Assembly (NCBI GenBank): GCA_020742515.1
Contig: DYWT01000200.1
Location: 1-64,000, forward strand
Length of the DNA: 64,000 bases
Reading direction: 5' to 3'
Source of the DNA: Sporosarcina psychrophila
GTDB lineage: Bacteria > Bacillota > Bacilli > Bacillales_A > Planococcaceae
Shown: positions 8,404 to 16,859 of the stretch, piece by piece
Numbering within the stretch: the first letter of the stretch is position 1
Layout: each line of letters begins with the position of its first letter
The notes under the pieces: model-generated
What the model was told of the DNA's origin: nothing
What the model saw: only the letters and a program-made list of their open reading frames with translations
Databases searched by the model: none
Position numbers and translations under genes: made by a program

Positions 8404-8410
8404 TATTCAT

Positions 8411-10081
8411 ATGCTTATTGGAACATTGAATCAGATAGCAGTTGTGCACGGTGAAAAGGTGATTCTTGACGGGGGGTCTGCGGATATTCCGGAAGGAGCA
8501 TGTATTGCGATTGTTGGAGCGAATGGCGCCGGGAAAACGACGCTACTGTCATTATTGGCGGGGGAGACAACGCCGACGTCAGGATCGATTAATTGGAACG
8601 GCAAGCCGCCGTCCATCACTTACTTCAGGCAGGAACAGGAAGACGAGGGAGCAACCGATTGGGAACGAGCGGAAACCCATATGTACCGACGGAAGTGGAA
8701 AGTACCGGAGCGTGTTAAATATCGTTCTGCAAGCGGCGGAGAACGGATGAAAATGCGGCTTTCAACTGCGCTTGCCGAGAAGAGCAGGCTTATTCTTCTG
8801 GACGAACCGACGAATCACTTGGACAGTGACAGTTTGGAAGAATTGATCCGAATTATTAATGATGCTGATGGTACGTACTTGATCGTCTCCCACGACCGGC
8901 ATTTCATCGACCAGACGGCAGATTTTGTGTTTGAAATCGAGTACGGCAAGTTGACGGTTTACAAAGGAAACTATACACAATACCGGAAACTGAAGGATGC
9001 GAATCGCGAAGTCCAGTTGAAGCATTACGAACAGCAACAGCGAAAGATCGAGCAAGTGGAAGAGCAAATCGCAGAGTTGGAAAATTGGTCTGCGAAGGCG
9101 CATGCGGAATCGACGAAAAAGGGCGGAAGAATGATGGGAGCAAAGGAATACTTCCGGATGAAGGCGAAAAAACGCGATGTCCAAATCCGCTCGAAGCATA
9201 AACGGCTAGAAGGGGAATTGGAAAAAGATCGTATTGAGAAGCCTGAAGATGAAATTGGTGTGTCTTTTAATGTCAAAAGCGGAAAGAAAAAAGGGAAAAG
9301 AGTCATGGAGTTGAAAGATATCCGAAAGTCATACAGTGGGCATGAACTTTTTGCGGACGTCTCGTTTACAGTGCAGGCCGGCGAGCGAATTGGTCTTGTC
9401 GGTCGGAATGGCGCCGGAAAATCGACACTTTTCCGGATGATATTAGGGGAAGAAGATTATAAAGGAGATCTTTGGAAAACACAGGGGATGACGATTGGTT
9501 ATTTAAGTCAGACAGTACTTGATTTTCCGCAGGACGTAACGATGGCGAATTACTTTTATGCGGATACATTCCGCGAACAGGGAATGATCCGTACTCATTT
9601 GACGAATCTAGGCTTTTCGAAGAAGCATTGGGACCTTCCGCTTTCAACTCTTAGCATGGGAGAACGCATGAAGGTCAAGCTGATGCAATTTATTCTTGAA
9701 GAAACGGACGTATTGCTTCTGGATGAACCGACGAATCATCTCGATCTGCCCTCAAGAGAAGAGCTTGAAAAGACATTGGAGACGTTTCCAGGAACACTTC
9801 TATTTGCCTCCCATGACCGCTATTTTACAGAGAGGATGGCGAATGGGCTTCTCCTATTCGAGCGGGGGGCAGTACGAAAAGTGCCTATGACATATGCTGA
9901 ATGGCAAGAGCACGGAAACGCGGTGCAACCGGAAAAAACCTCTGAGGAGCGTTTGAGACTTGAAACGGAACTGCAGGCGGTGCTTGGACAGCTAAGCATG
10001 ATGAAACCGGGAGAGAAAGGGTATGCTGATCTCGATAGGACTTTTAATGAGTTAAGCAAACGTCTGCGAGAATTGAAGTGA
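8411..10081 (+). CDS. vmlR: ABC-F ribosome-protection ATPase, VmlR type
   Basis: 556 residues with no membrane segments and two ABC cassettes joined by a charged linker, the antibiotic-resistance ABC-F layout. Cassette 1 has Walker A GANGAGKTT (36-44), signature SASGGER and LDEPTNHLD. Cassette 2 has GRNGAGKST, LSMGERMKVKLMQFILEE and LDEPTNHLDLPSRE. The linker contains the ENWSAKAHAESTKKGG stretch shared with B. subtilis VmlR, and the C-terminus also matches (GYADLDRTFNELSKRLREL). VmlR gives resistance to lincosamides, streptogramin A and pleuromutilins by displacing the drug from the peptidyl-transferase centre. The leader upstream shows attenuation control. Drug specificity is inferred from the relationship. 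Confidence 0.85.
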   Translation: MLIGTLNQIAVVHGEKVILDGGSADIPEGACIAIVGANGAGKTTLLSLLAGETTPTSGSINWNGKPPSITYFRQEQEDEGATDWERAETHMYRRKWKVPERVKYRSASGGERMKMRLSTALAEKSRLILLDEPTNHLDSDSLEELIRIINDADGTYLIVSHDRHFIDQTADFVFEIEYGKLTVYKGNYTQYRKLKDANREVQLKHYEQQQRKIEQVEEQIAELENWSAKAHAESTKKGGRMMGAKEYFRMKAKKRDVQIRSKHKRLEGELEKDRIEKPEDEIGVSFNVKSGKKKGKRVMELKDIRKSYSGHELFADVSFTVQAGERIGLVGRNGAGKSTLFRMILGEEDYKGDLWKTQGMTIGYLSQTVLDFPQDVTMANYFYADTFREQGMIRTHLTNLGFSKKHWDLPLSTLSMGERMKVKLMQFILEETDVLLLDEPTNHLDLPSREELEKTLETFPGTLLFASHDRYFTERMANGLLLFERGAVRKVPMTYAEWQEHGNAVQPEKTSEERLRLETELQAVLGQLSMMKPGEKGYADLDRTFNELSKRLRELK

Positions 10082-10145
10082 ATGGAGAACCAAACGACCA
10101 CACGGACATCAAATAAGTATTTAACCTTTAATTCAAGGGGGATTT

Positions 10146-10200
10146 AAAAATAACTGTACATTTAGCCGGGTTATTGGGCTGAGTGTACAGTTATTTCTAC
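10146..10200 (+). terminator. Hairpin after the ABC-F gene
   Basis: AAATAACTGTACA pairs with TGTACAGTTATTT, with an inner TTAGCC/GGGCTGA stem. It lies 65 bases after the stop codon. The following 150 bases up to the YitT gene hold nothing recognisable. Confidence 0.65.
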
Positions 10201-10350
10201 TAATAGTCAGATGCTATATAAGTTGAGGTATTTAATACTGAGCTTAGGCATCTCTGTAGCGTAAACTCCAATTTATATACCAGAAAAAGTCGTGCAGAAT
10301 TGATACGGGCTAGTTGGAAGTAAGTATTTTTTTATCAACTAACCCTACGA

Positions 10351-11157
10351 CTAATTATTAGTGAATTTGCCATCAACTTCTACAGTTTCAAATATATTTA
10401 TAAACGCATGTTCATCATACTTTCGGACAATCTGTTTAATTTGTAATGTTTCGTAGCGTGTAACAACCATCATTAAAATGTCCTTTTTCTCTTGTGTATA
10501 TCCCCCATATCCCTCGGTGATAGTGATGCCCCGGTAGATAGATTGCAATAAATCATTACGTATTAAGACTCCTTTTGAAGTAACAATTTGCATCGTTAAT
10601 TTCACATGATTTGTAAAAATGGTATCGATCATTTTACCAGTCAAATAGATAGATAACAGGGTGTATAATGCTATTTCCCAGTCAAAGACAACCCCGGAAA
10701 TGAGAACGATTATACCGTTCATCCCTGTAAGAAGAAGACCGATACTGAAGGAACTAGTACGGGAAATCAAAATTGCGATAATATCCAATCCGCCGGAGGT
10801 TCCTGAATGCTTTAGGATAAGGCCCACACCGATACCGCCAATTCCACCCCCAAAAACTGTCGATAACAATATATTGTCTGTAACTTGAACTACTGGCAGC
10901 AAGTATAGGAAGGTGGAAAGTGAAACAACACAAATTAATGTATTGATGGTGATGGTTTTTCCGAGTTTGTAGTAGCCTAAAATAACTAAAGGCAAATTCA
11001 GCACCAAATTTAATAAACCAGTATTAAATGGAGTGATTAAGCCAAGCAAGATAGCGATTCCACTGATTCCACTACTTAAAATACCGAAAGGGACTAGAAA
11101 GAAATTAAAGGCAAATGCAACAATCAGTGATCCTAAAACGACGATTAAATTTTTCAT
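10351..11157 (-). CDS. YitT family membrane protein (DUF2179 C-terminal domain)
   Basis: 268 residues. ATG 11157 is preceded by AAAGGAGAG about 10 bases upstream; the frame opens 9 codons earlier. The first 170 residues contain five to six membrane spans with the typical SGGLDIIAILIS motif after a GGIGGIGVGL loop. The last 100 residues form the soluble DUF2179 domain (TEGYGGYTQEKKDILMMVV, YDEHAFINIFETVEVDGKF). YitT proteins are common and multi-copy in Bacilli and their substrate is not firmly known. Here the gene lies about 80 bases downstream of a T-box leader. That control usually marks amino-acid synthesis, charging or uptake genes, so a transport role for isoleucine or a related amino acid is a testable inference. 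Confidence 0.88.
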   Translation of the reverse strand: MKNLIVVLGSLIVAFAFNFFLVPFGILSSGISGIAILLGLITPFNTGLLNLVLNLPLVILGYYKLGKTITINTLICVVSLSTFLYLLPVVQVTDNILLSTVFGGGIGGIGVGLILKHSGTSGGLDIIAILISRTSSFSIGLLLTGMNGIIVLISGVVFDWEIALYTLLSIYLTGKMIDTIFTNHVKLTMQIVTSKGVLIRNDLLQSIYRGITITEGYGGYTQEKKDILMMVVTRYETLQIKQIVRKYDEHAFINIFETVEVDGKFTNN

Positions 11158-11233
11158 TAATGTAAACTCTCCTTTAAAAAACATTAAAGATACCCTTGCA
11201 CTGGCGTGGAAAATTATCCCGGCCTTTTACAAT

Positions 11234-11507
11234 AAAAAAACTCGCCCCTAAAAAAGGGACGAGTTTGTGCTCGCGATACCACCCATATTCCGCAAGTCTC
11301 CCAAAGGAAACATACGGCACTCAGTCAACGTACAATCATACGTGTTCCATTATAACGGTGGATAACCGTCAAAGCTTACTAATCTTCAGCTTTGCATCTC
11401 GGAGATGATGTTCGGATAAGATCTGTCCATCGGCTTACACCAGGCGCCGACTCTCTGGAGAACAGAGTTCTTTTCGTACTTTTTCTCGTTGTAGACTTTA
11501 GTTGTTA
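11234..11507 (-). promoter_or_regulatory. T-box riboswitch, probably tRNA-Ile specific
   Basis: On the minus strand the T-box core GGGTGGTATCGCGAGCAC (near 11264-11283) is followed by a terminator, AACTCGTCCC pairing with GGGGCGAGTT plus seven T (11234-11266). Stem I is present, with the AGAGAGTCGG...CCGATG arm. The specifier region GAACATCATCTCCGAG, aligned by the 6-base gap to the conserved GAG, gives ATC (Ile). A CAT (His) reading is possible by eye, but the T-box UGGU requires discriminator base A, which fits tRNA-Ile and not tRNA-His. Confidence 0.88.
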
Positions 11508-11513
11508 GAAGCT

Positions 11514-11542
11514 AATTTAGCAGAGAAAAATAGAAGTGTCAA
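11514..11542 (-). promoter_or_regulatory. Promoter of the T-box/yitT transcript
   Basis: On the minus strand there is a perfect TTGACA, a 17-base spacer and TAAATT, ending directly before the start of the T-box leader. Confidence 0.7.
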
Positions 11543-11850
11543 CATGTACTTTTCAAGTTCGTGGCCACTTCAACCATTGCTTTAACCAAAAGAACATGTT
11601 TGTTCAGCGTGCGAGGGGTGGTACTAACGATTAACTTGCTAGGGTGCTCCTAAACCTAGAGACACGAACTGAAAAGAACATAAAGAAGGAGTAACCATAT
11701 GGCATCTCTGAAATTAGTGTGTATCGGGCAGATAATGGACGCTTGTGCAGGAGCTTGAAAAATCTATTTTGGTCTTGATTCAAGGAAAGTGGAGGGGGAA
11801 AAGGTCTTGAATGGAACATCGCAAAAGTTCAGTTTAAATCTAGTCATTTG

Positions 11851-11990
11851 ATGTATACATAAAAAAATGTGTTGTACACGTTATTGTATACATCTGTAAA
11901 CGATAACGTGTACATGTATACAATCAAGTACGCAACTAGTGTTTATATACGTATACAAAAATGTATACAAGTTTACGCATATGCAAACAA
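11851..11990. repeat. Array of TGTATACA-type palindromes upstream of parM (centromere-like)
   Basis: Within 140 bases there are exact TGTATACA copies at 11852-11859, 11885-11892, 11915-11922 and 11962-11969. Variants are GTTGTACAC (11871), GTGTACAT (11908), TACGTATA (11947) and an imperfect GTTTACGCATATGCAAAC (11971-11988). Arrays of short iterated palindromes just upstream of a ParM-type actin gene are the usual place for the parC centromere and partner autoregulation site. Function is inferred from position. Confidence 0.65.
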
Positions 11991-12090
11991 TATTACATTT
12001 GTGTGATAAACAGTGGAATAGGATTGACCTGCCAACAATACTCCAGTACCATTTTAGTAGAAAGACATAGTAATGAAAGGGATGATTCTT

Positions 12091-13272
12091 TTGACAGAAA
12101 CTCGCATTGCAGCAATTGATGTAGGAAATGATTCATTAAAAGCAATATTCGGTAAGTTGGAAGTGGAATTCAATATCCCGAATGTTATTGCACAAGATAT
12201 TGCAGATCGTCCAATCATCGGCATTGAAGAATTAGACAACCAAGAGCCTACTGATGGCATTCATATTCGCTTGCATTCTCCGACGTTAAATGACAACAAC
12301 TCTATTTACCGTGTCGGAAATTTAGCGACCAAAAGCGGTAATTCAACCGAGTTAGACCCGGGTAGCAACAAATCGGAAGAGGATCAAACTCTTGTGATGT
12401 TGTTTGCAGCGCTGGCATTAGATGCGGCCAGAGAAGAGAATAAAGGTATTTTTAAACGTAATAATAATGTAATCGAGGCTACGTATACACTCGGAACAGG
12501 GCTTCCACTTAGGGAAGTAAAAGAGGGAAAAGACGTAGGTTATCGTTCGCAATTACTAGGCTCTGTTCACCAAGTCGAGTTTTTGGTTACACCTAAATAT
12601 CAAGGTTTGAAAGTGAATATTAAATTTGATGAAGTGAAAGTTTATCCGGAAGGCTTTGCGGCGTTCATTAATCTCGTGATGGATAATAATTTAAATGTTA
12701 TTAACAAAGAACTAATTGATAAGCAAATCTTGATTCAAGACATCGGGGGTCTGTCAACGGATGTTGCGGTGATTAAAAATCGCAAAGTTGATGATGATAA
12801 AGCACAAGGCTTCAACTTAGGCGTGTCAGAGTCTCTTGATGCGATTCGGGAAGAAATTTACGCTAGACATGGTGTAGAGCTGGACAGCCGTCTGGATGTT
12901 GTGGAAATTATAACGAAGAAAAATGACCGCAATCACATCATGGTAAAAGGAAGCCGGACGAGTGTCCATGACATTGTGGACCGGATTCTCTTAGACTTAG
13001 CGAAAAAGCAATATCGTCATTTACGGAATGTATGGTCAAGAAATTCGCAATCTGAGATTTGCTATTTCATCGGCGGAGGCTCGATTGTTCTTAAAGATTA
13101 CCTTAAAACATTAAATAATAGCTTAGATGGCTACAATATCGATTTCTTTGAGGATGAAAAAGAAAGCGTCTGGATGATGGCCAACGCTTATTACAAATTA
13201 ATTTCAGACTTCGCAAGAAAAAATCAACAGGCAAAAAACAAAGAAGAAGAAAAGTTAGTTAAAACAAAATAA
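12091..13272 (+). CDS. ParM/StbA-family actin-like ATPase
   Basis: 393 residues from TTG 12091, chosen because AAAGGG lies 9 bases upstream; an in-frame ATG at 12073 overlaps that site. The actin-fold phosphate 1 motif is AAIDVGNDSLKAIFG at the N-terminus. Phosphate 2 is ILIQDIGGLSTDVAVI near residue 220 and the adenosine motif is YFIGGGSIVLKDYL near 330. ParM-type proteins form filaments that push plasmid copies apart; chromosomal homologues exist in Bacilli with uncertain roles. It is followed 11 bases later by a small DNA-binding-like partner and preceded by a palindrome array, so it forms a complete parC-parM-parR-like locus. No plasmid replication gene is nearby. Confidence 0.88.
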   Translation: MTETRIAAIDVGNDSLKAIFGKLEVEFNIPNVIAQDIADRPIIGIEELDNQEPTDGIHIRLHSPTLNDNNSIYRVGNLATKSGNSTELDPGSNKSEEDQTLVMLFAALALDAAREENKGIFKRNNNVIEATYTLGTGLPLREVKEGKDVGYRSQLLGSVHQVEFLVTPKYQGLKVNIKFDEVKVYPEGFAAFINLVMDNNLNVINKELIDKQILIQDIGGLSTDVAVIKNRKVDDDKAQGFNLGVSESLDAIREEIYARHGVELDSRLDVVEIITKKNDRNHIMVKGSRTSVHDIVDRILLDLAKKQYRHLRNVWSRNSQSEICYFIGGGSIVLKDYLKTLNNSLDGYNIDFFEDEKESVWMMANAYYKLISDFARKNQQAKNKEEEKLVKTK

Positions 13273-13283
13273 GGTGATTGTGC

Positions 13284-13829
13284 ATGAATGATACAGGATT
13301 GAAAAGAGGTCAGCCTATTACGTTTCGTCTGCCGTCTGATACATCTGACCACACGTTAAAGGAATTGCAAAAGTTAAAAGAAGTCGAAAGAAGAAACTTT
13401 TCCAGTAAAATTGCCGAGTTTGTAATAGACGGTGTAAATGATTCTCTATTAAAACAAAGAGAAGCCATCACCATTCCGCTTCCGAAAGGTTTAACGAAAG
13501 CACAGCGCGATTGGTTGAAGCATGAACATTCGGAGGCGTTGCTTGGTAGTATCGTCTATCAGCTGATGTCCGACCCAATCCGCACGGCTGCTCTCTTTGC
13601 ATCATTGAACAGCAATGCAATAGATGTAGATGCTGCTTTATATTTGCAGGAAGAAACGAGCGCTGCTGTAGAATTGGATACAGAAGATCATTCGATAATC
13701 ACCGATATGGATGATGATGATTTAGATAACTTTGATTGGGAACGATTAAAAGGGGCGGAGCGCGCGCCAGTTGAAGAAGAGGAAGACGAGGATCCTCTTG
13801 GCGATTTCCTTGCACAAATGAATAAATAA
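13284..13829 (+). CDS. ParR-like adaptor, ribbon-helix-helix protein with acidic tail
   Basis: 181 residues from ATG 13284, with AAGGTG upstream. The N-terminal 50 residues (RGQPITFRLPSDTS, then a helix-turn-helix-like EVERRNFSSKIAEFVIDGV) have the form of a ribbon-helix-helix DNA-binding domain. A middle helical part follows. The last 50 residues are strongly acidic (DMDDDDLDNFDWE, VEEEEDEDPLGDF). In type II partition systems the second gene encodes the centromere-binding adaptor ParR, whose C-terminal tail contacts the filament end. Position and architecture fit that role, but the sequence is not a recognisable classical ParR. Confidence 0.65.
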   Translation: MNDTGLKRGQPITFRLPSDTSDHTLKELQKLKEVERRNFSSKIAEFVIDGVNDSLLKQREAITIPLPKGLTKAQRDWLKHEHSEALLGSIVYQLMSDPIRTAALFASLNSNAIDVDAALYLQEETSAAVELDTEDHSIITDMDDDDLDNFDWERLKGAERAPVEEEEDEDPLGDFLAQMNK

Positions 13830-13837
13830 TAGTGGGT

Positions 13838-13902
13838 GCCTGTACAGCGATCCGTCATGAATGGTTACACGTTCATGATGGTTGCTGCACAGGCTTTTTT
13901 TG
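13838..13902 (+). terminator. Terminator of the parM operon
   Basis: GCCTGTACAGCGATCCGTCA pairs, with mismatches, with the segment ending GCTGCACAGGC and is followed by TTTTTTT. Confidence 0.85.
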
Positions 13903-13943
13903 TTTTAAAAAATAGCGAGCTCATTTCGGGTACTTCAAGGGGT

Positions 13944-14163
13944 GACTATACAAATTGAAATAGAAAGAGTCCTTCAAATCACTTCGGCTACCCCTGTAAG
14001 GCGCTTTCGCTTAAATTTCGCTTTGATGTAAATAAGCACTCAATATACCGTGCCGTTTACTGTAAACAGACACCGGTTAGTGTGTGCCACAATCTAAGGT
14101 GTTCAGCAGGGATTTATGAGTATTTGAAATCCTTTTCGACTCACTTCGGCAATTTGTATACTC
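13944..14163. repeat. 220-base unit with 14-base terminal inverted repeats
   Basis: GACTATACAAATTG at 13944-13957 is inverted, with one mismatch, as CAATTTGTATACTC at 14150-14163. TCACTTCGGC occurs inside both halves (near 13979 and at 14141). No coding frame is present. It may be a small non-autonomous element or a decayed insertion. Flanking target duplications are not obvious. Confidence 0.35.
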
Positions 14164-14201
14164 TGTAACGAAGAATTACATGTCACCAATATACCTAAGA
14201 T

Positions 14202-14311
14202 GAACCAGCGGAGGCATCCATAACGCGTCACAGCGTATATTATGGAAATTAGTTACTTAAGTCCTCGGTGTTCTAGGGAAAACCAGCGCCTGCGACGTTT
14301 ATTATGGAAAA
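14202..14311. repeat. Repeated palindromic motif upstream of the phosphonate operon
   Basis: Two related blocks start AACCAGCG and end TTATGGAAA (14203-14248 and 14281-14310). The first contains the inverted repeat CCATAACGC...GCGTATATTATGG. They lie 170-280 bases before the operon start and could be regulator sites, but no regulator gene is adjacent. Confidence 0.35.
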
Positions 14312-14481
14312 GTCATAGTCCAATCTCTAATGTAAAAATTTTCGGTATGGGAATTTAAACTGTATCTATTTGTGGGAAAGTAGTAAATAATCATCCAGTA
14401 ATTACAAAATGTTTACACGAATCATAATTTAAATTTACACAGGACTCCTATACTGAAGTTGTTGTAAAGGAGGTGAACGGA

Positions 14482-15234
14482 TTGCTGAAATTACAAAATA
14501 TTAGCAAGCAATTCGATGATAAATTAGTTTTAAACGATATAAGCCTTGAAATTAAGCCGGGAGAAATTGTTTCACTGCTAGGTCCGAGTGGCAGTGGTAA
14601 AACGACTTTATTACATATCATTTTGGGGTTAACAAGTCTGAACCGCGGAAAAATCATTTTTAATGATAGGGATTTGAGTGACGTAGCAATGAAGAATCGT
14701 GGATTTAATATCGTTTTTCAAGATTATGCGCTTTTTCCTAATCTGAATGCTTACGAAAATATCGTCTATGGTCTGAGAAATAAGAAGGGGTTAGTATCTG
14801 AAGAGGAAATCCAAGAATACATTGACTTCCTGGAATTAAAACCGCATTTAACAAAGAAAATAGGAGAATTATCAGGCGGTCAGAAACAACGAGTATCGAT
14901 TGCAAGGACACTTGTCATGAAGCCGGAAATATTATTATTGGATGAGCCATTGAGCGCACTGGACGGTGTCATAAAGGAATCAATTAAGCAACGCATTAAA
15001 TCCATTGCCAGAGAATTTAAGTTAACAACGATTATTGTGACACATGATCCGGAAGAGGCATTAACGTTGTCGGACAAAGTGTTAATTATTAATGACGGGA
15101 GTATTTCACAATTTGGCACGCCTACTGAAATTATCAATCAACCTGCTACTGATTTCGTAAAAGAATTTATTTTGAAACAATTACATATTAAGAAAGAAAA
15201 TATCTATAACTTATTTGGTAAACAATATGCCTAA
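14482..15234 (+). CDS. 2-aminoethylphosphonate ABC transporter, ATP-binding subunit (PhnT-like)
   Basis: 250 residues from TTG 14482, because the GTG at 14473 lies inside the AAAGGAGGTG ribosome site. All ABC motifs are intact: Walker [10 protein letters not shown]-loop QDYALFP, signature LSGGQKQR, Walker [13 protein letters not shown] and switch [10 protein letters not shown]. It belongs to the iron/phosphonate/spermidine-type importer ATPases. It opens a five-gene operon with a fused permease, a binding protein and the 2-AEP degradation enzymes PhnW and PhnX, which assigns the substrate. The stop overlaps the start of the permease by 8 bases. Confidence 0.88.
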   Translation: MLKLQNISKQFDDKLVLNDISLEIKPGEIVSLLGPSGSGKTTLLHIILGLTSLNRGKIIFNDRDLSDVAMKNRGFNIVFQDYALFPNLNAYENIVYGLRNKKGLVSEEEIQEYIDFLELKPHLTKKIGELSGGQKQRVSIARTLVMKPEILLLDEPLSALDGVIKESIKQRIKSIAREFKLTTIIVTHDPEEALTLSDKVLIINDGSISQFGTPTEIINQPATDFVKEFILKQLHIKKENIYNLFGKQYA

Positions 15235-16846
15235 TGTAAAACCGGCGATGCGCGTTATTTATATCCCAATCATCTTGTTATTCGTCGCCTTTCTAGTAGT
15301 ACCCCTTGGCATGCTGTTTGTCCGTTCTTTTGAAACGAGTGAGGGGTTCAATTTCTCGAATTACCTCTCCGCTTTATCGAATAAAGAATTGATAGAATCC
15401 ATTGGCAACAGCATTAAAATTTCTAGTCTTACTGCTGTGATTACAACGGTCTTAGCATTTATTCTGGCTTACGCTGTCAACTGTACAAGAATCTACAGGC
15501 CGATAAAAAGCGCGATTAAAATGGGGATTCTTATCCCGATGTTGCTGCCTACCATCACGTATGGATTTGCAATTATCTACTCTTTTGGTAACCAAGGGTT
15601 TATTACCAAGATTGTCGGCCGGAATTTAGTTGAGATTTACGGATTTAACGGTTTACTGATAGGCTATGTGATTTATACGTTACCGGCGGCATTTCTACTG
15701 ATTAATAATGCCTTCAAGTATGTTGACAAAAAGTTTATCATCGTTTCAAAGTTGATGGGTGACGGGGGAATAAGGAGTTTTAAGAACACAATTGTTCGTC
15801 CGTTAGTGGGAACTTTAGGAGGTGCTTTTGTACTTTCCTTCATTTTAAGCTTTACAGATTTCGGTATACCTGCCTCAGTCGGTGGGAGTTATTCTGTTGT
15901 AGCGACTCAGTTATATCAAGTGATGCTCGGTTCTATTCCGGATTTTAATAATGGTGCGGCCATTGCGGTTATCATGTTAATCCCAGCTGTGTTTGGTGTT
16001 TTGCTCTTAAACTATCTCGAGAAACTTAATTTTCATTATGACAAGTTTACCGACACAGAGTTGACTCCGCATAAGGGAAGAGACGCATGTTTTGGGGTTA
16101 TCTCATTAGTTGTGTTACTAGCAATGCTTTCAGTGTTTGCTGTCATGTTCATTGCGCCATTTGTTAACAGTTATCCGTATGATTTTACGTTTACGTTTAA
16201 ACATCTTATGGACACATTCCAATCAAATAATCTATTGGCTGTCTATAAAAACTCAGTGTATGTTGCGCTATTGACGGCAGTGTTTGGTACGTTAGTTGCT
16301 TATTGTTCAGCAGTGTTAAATGCTCGTACGACTGTTAAATGGAAATCAGCCATTGATATCGTTTCGATGATGACGAATACGATACCAGGCATGGTGTTAG
16401 GTTTATCGTATTTACTACTTTTTAATGGTAGCAGTTTGAAGGGAACCTTTCTAATTATCGTTCTCAGTAACATTGTCCATTTCTTTACAACACCCTATTT
16501 AATGGCGAAAAACGCTTTATCCAAAATGAATCCGACCTGGGAAACGACTGGAGAGTTACTGGGGGACAGCTGGTTAAAGACCATTTATCGAGTCATTCTT
16601 CCAAACTCCGCATCGACGGTTATTGAAATGTTTAGTTATTATTTTATCAATGCAATGGTGACCATTAGCGGGATTATCTTTTTGGTCACAGCGCAAACGT
16701 CATTGGTAGCTAGCAAAATTAAAGAACTACAGCATTTTGGGAAGTTCAATGAAGTATTTATTTTATCGCTGCTTATCTTTTTTACAAATCTAGTCGTTAA
16801 GTTGCTTTGTGATCACTTTCAGAAAAGACCATTCAAACAGTCGTGA
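15227..16846 (+). CDS. 2-aminoethylphosphonate ABC transporter, fused permease
   Basis: 539 residues with two BPD-type permease modules in one chain, about twelve membrane spans in all. Each has an EAA-like loop near the module end: [20 protein letters not shown] in the first half and [20 protein letters not shown] in the second. The layout equals the fused permeases annotated for 2-AEP uptake, where PhnU and PhnV functions are joined. ATG 15227 overlaps the ATPase stop codon and suggests translational coupling; a TTG at 15215 is an alternative start. Confidence 0.87.
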   Translation: MPNVKPAMRVIYIPIILLFVAFLVVPLGMLFVRSFETSEGFNFSNYLSALSNKELIESIGNSIKISSLTAVITTVLAFILAYAVNCTRIYRPIKSAIKMGILIPMLLPTITYGFAIIYSFGNQGFITKIVGRNLVEIYGFNGLLIGYVIYTLPAAFLLINNAFKYVDKKFIIVSKLMGDGGIRSFKNTIVRPLVGTLGGAFVLSFILSFTDFGIPASVGGSYSVVATQLYQVMLGSIPDFNNGAAIAVIMLIPAVFGVLLLNYLEKLNFHYDKFTDTELTPHKGRDACFGVISLVVLLAMLSVFAVMFIAPFVNSYPYDFTFTFKHLMDTFQSNNLLAVYKNSVYVALLTAVFGTLVAYCSAVLNARTTVKWKSAIDIVSMMTNTIPGMVLGLSYLLLFNGSSLKGTFLIIVLSNIVHFFTTPYLMAKNALSKMNPTWETTGELLGDSWLKTIYRVILPNSASTVIEMFSYYFINAMVTISGIIFLVTAQTSLVASKIKELQHFGKFNEVFILSLLIFFTNLVVKLLCDHFQKRPFKQS

Positions 16847-16859
16847 GGGGGATTTTATA

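Noticed and set aside
11234..11507. Histidine specificity of the T-box (CAT specifier)
   Set aside because: The spacing to the conserved GAG favours ATC, and the TGGT box demands discriminator A, whereas bacterial tRNA-His has C at that position.
11699..11758. A 19-codon frame with an AGAAGGAG site upstream of the parM locus
   Set aside because: The ribosome site is good, but the peptide has no recognisable features and no terminator or repeat supports it. It could be a fragment of something older. Not strong enough to list as a gene.
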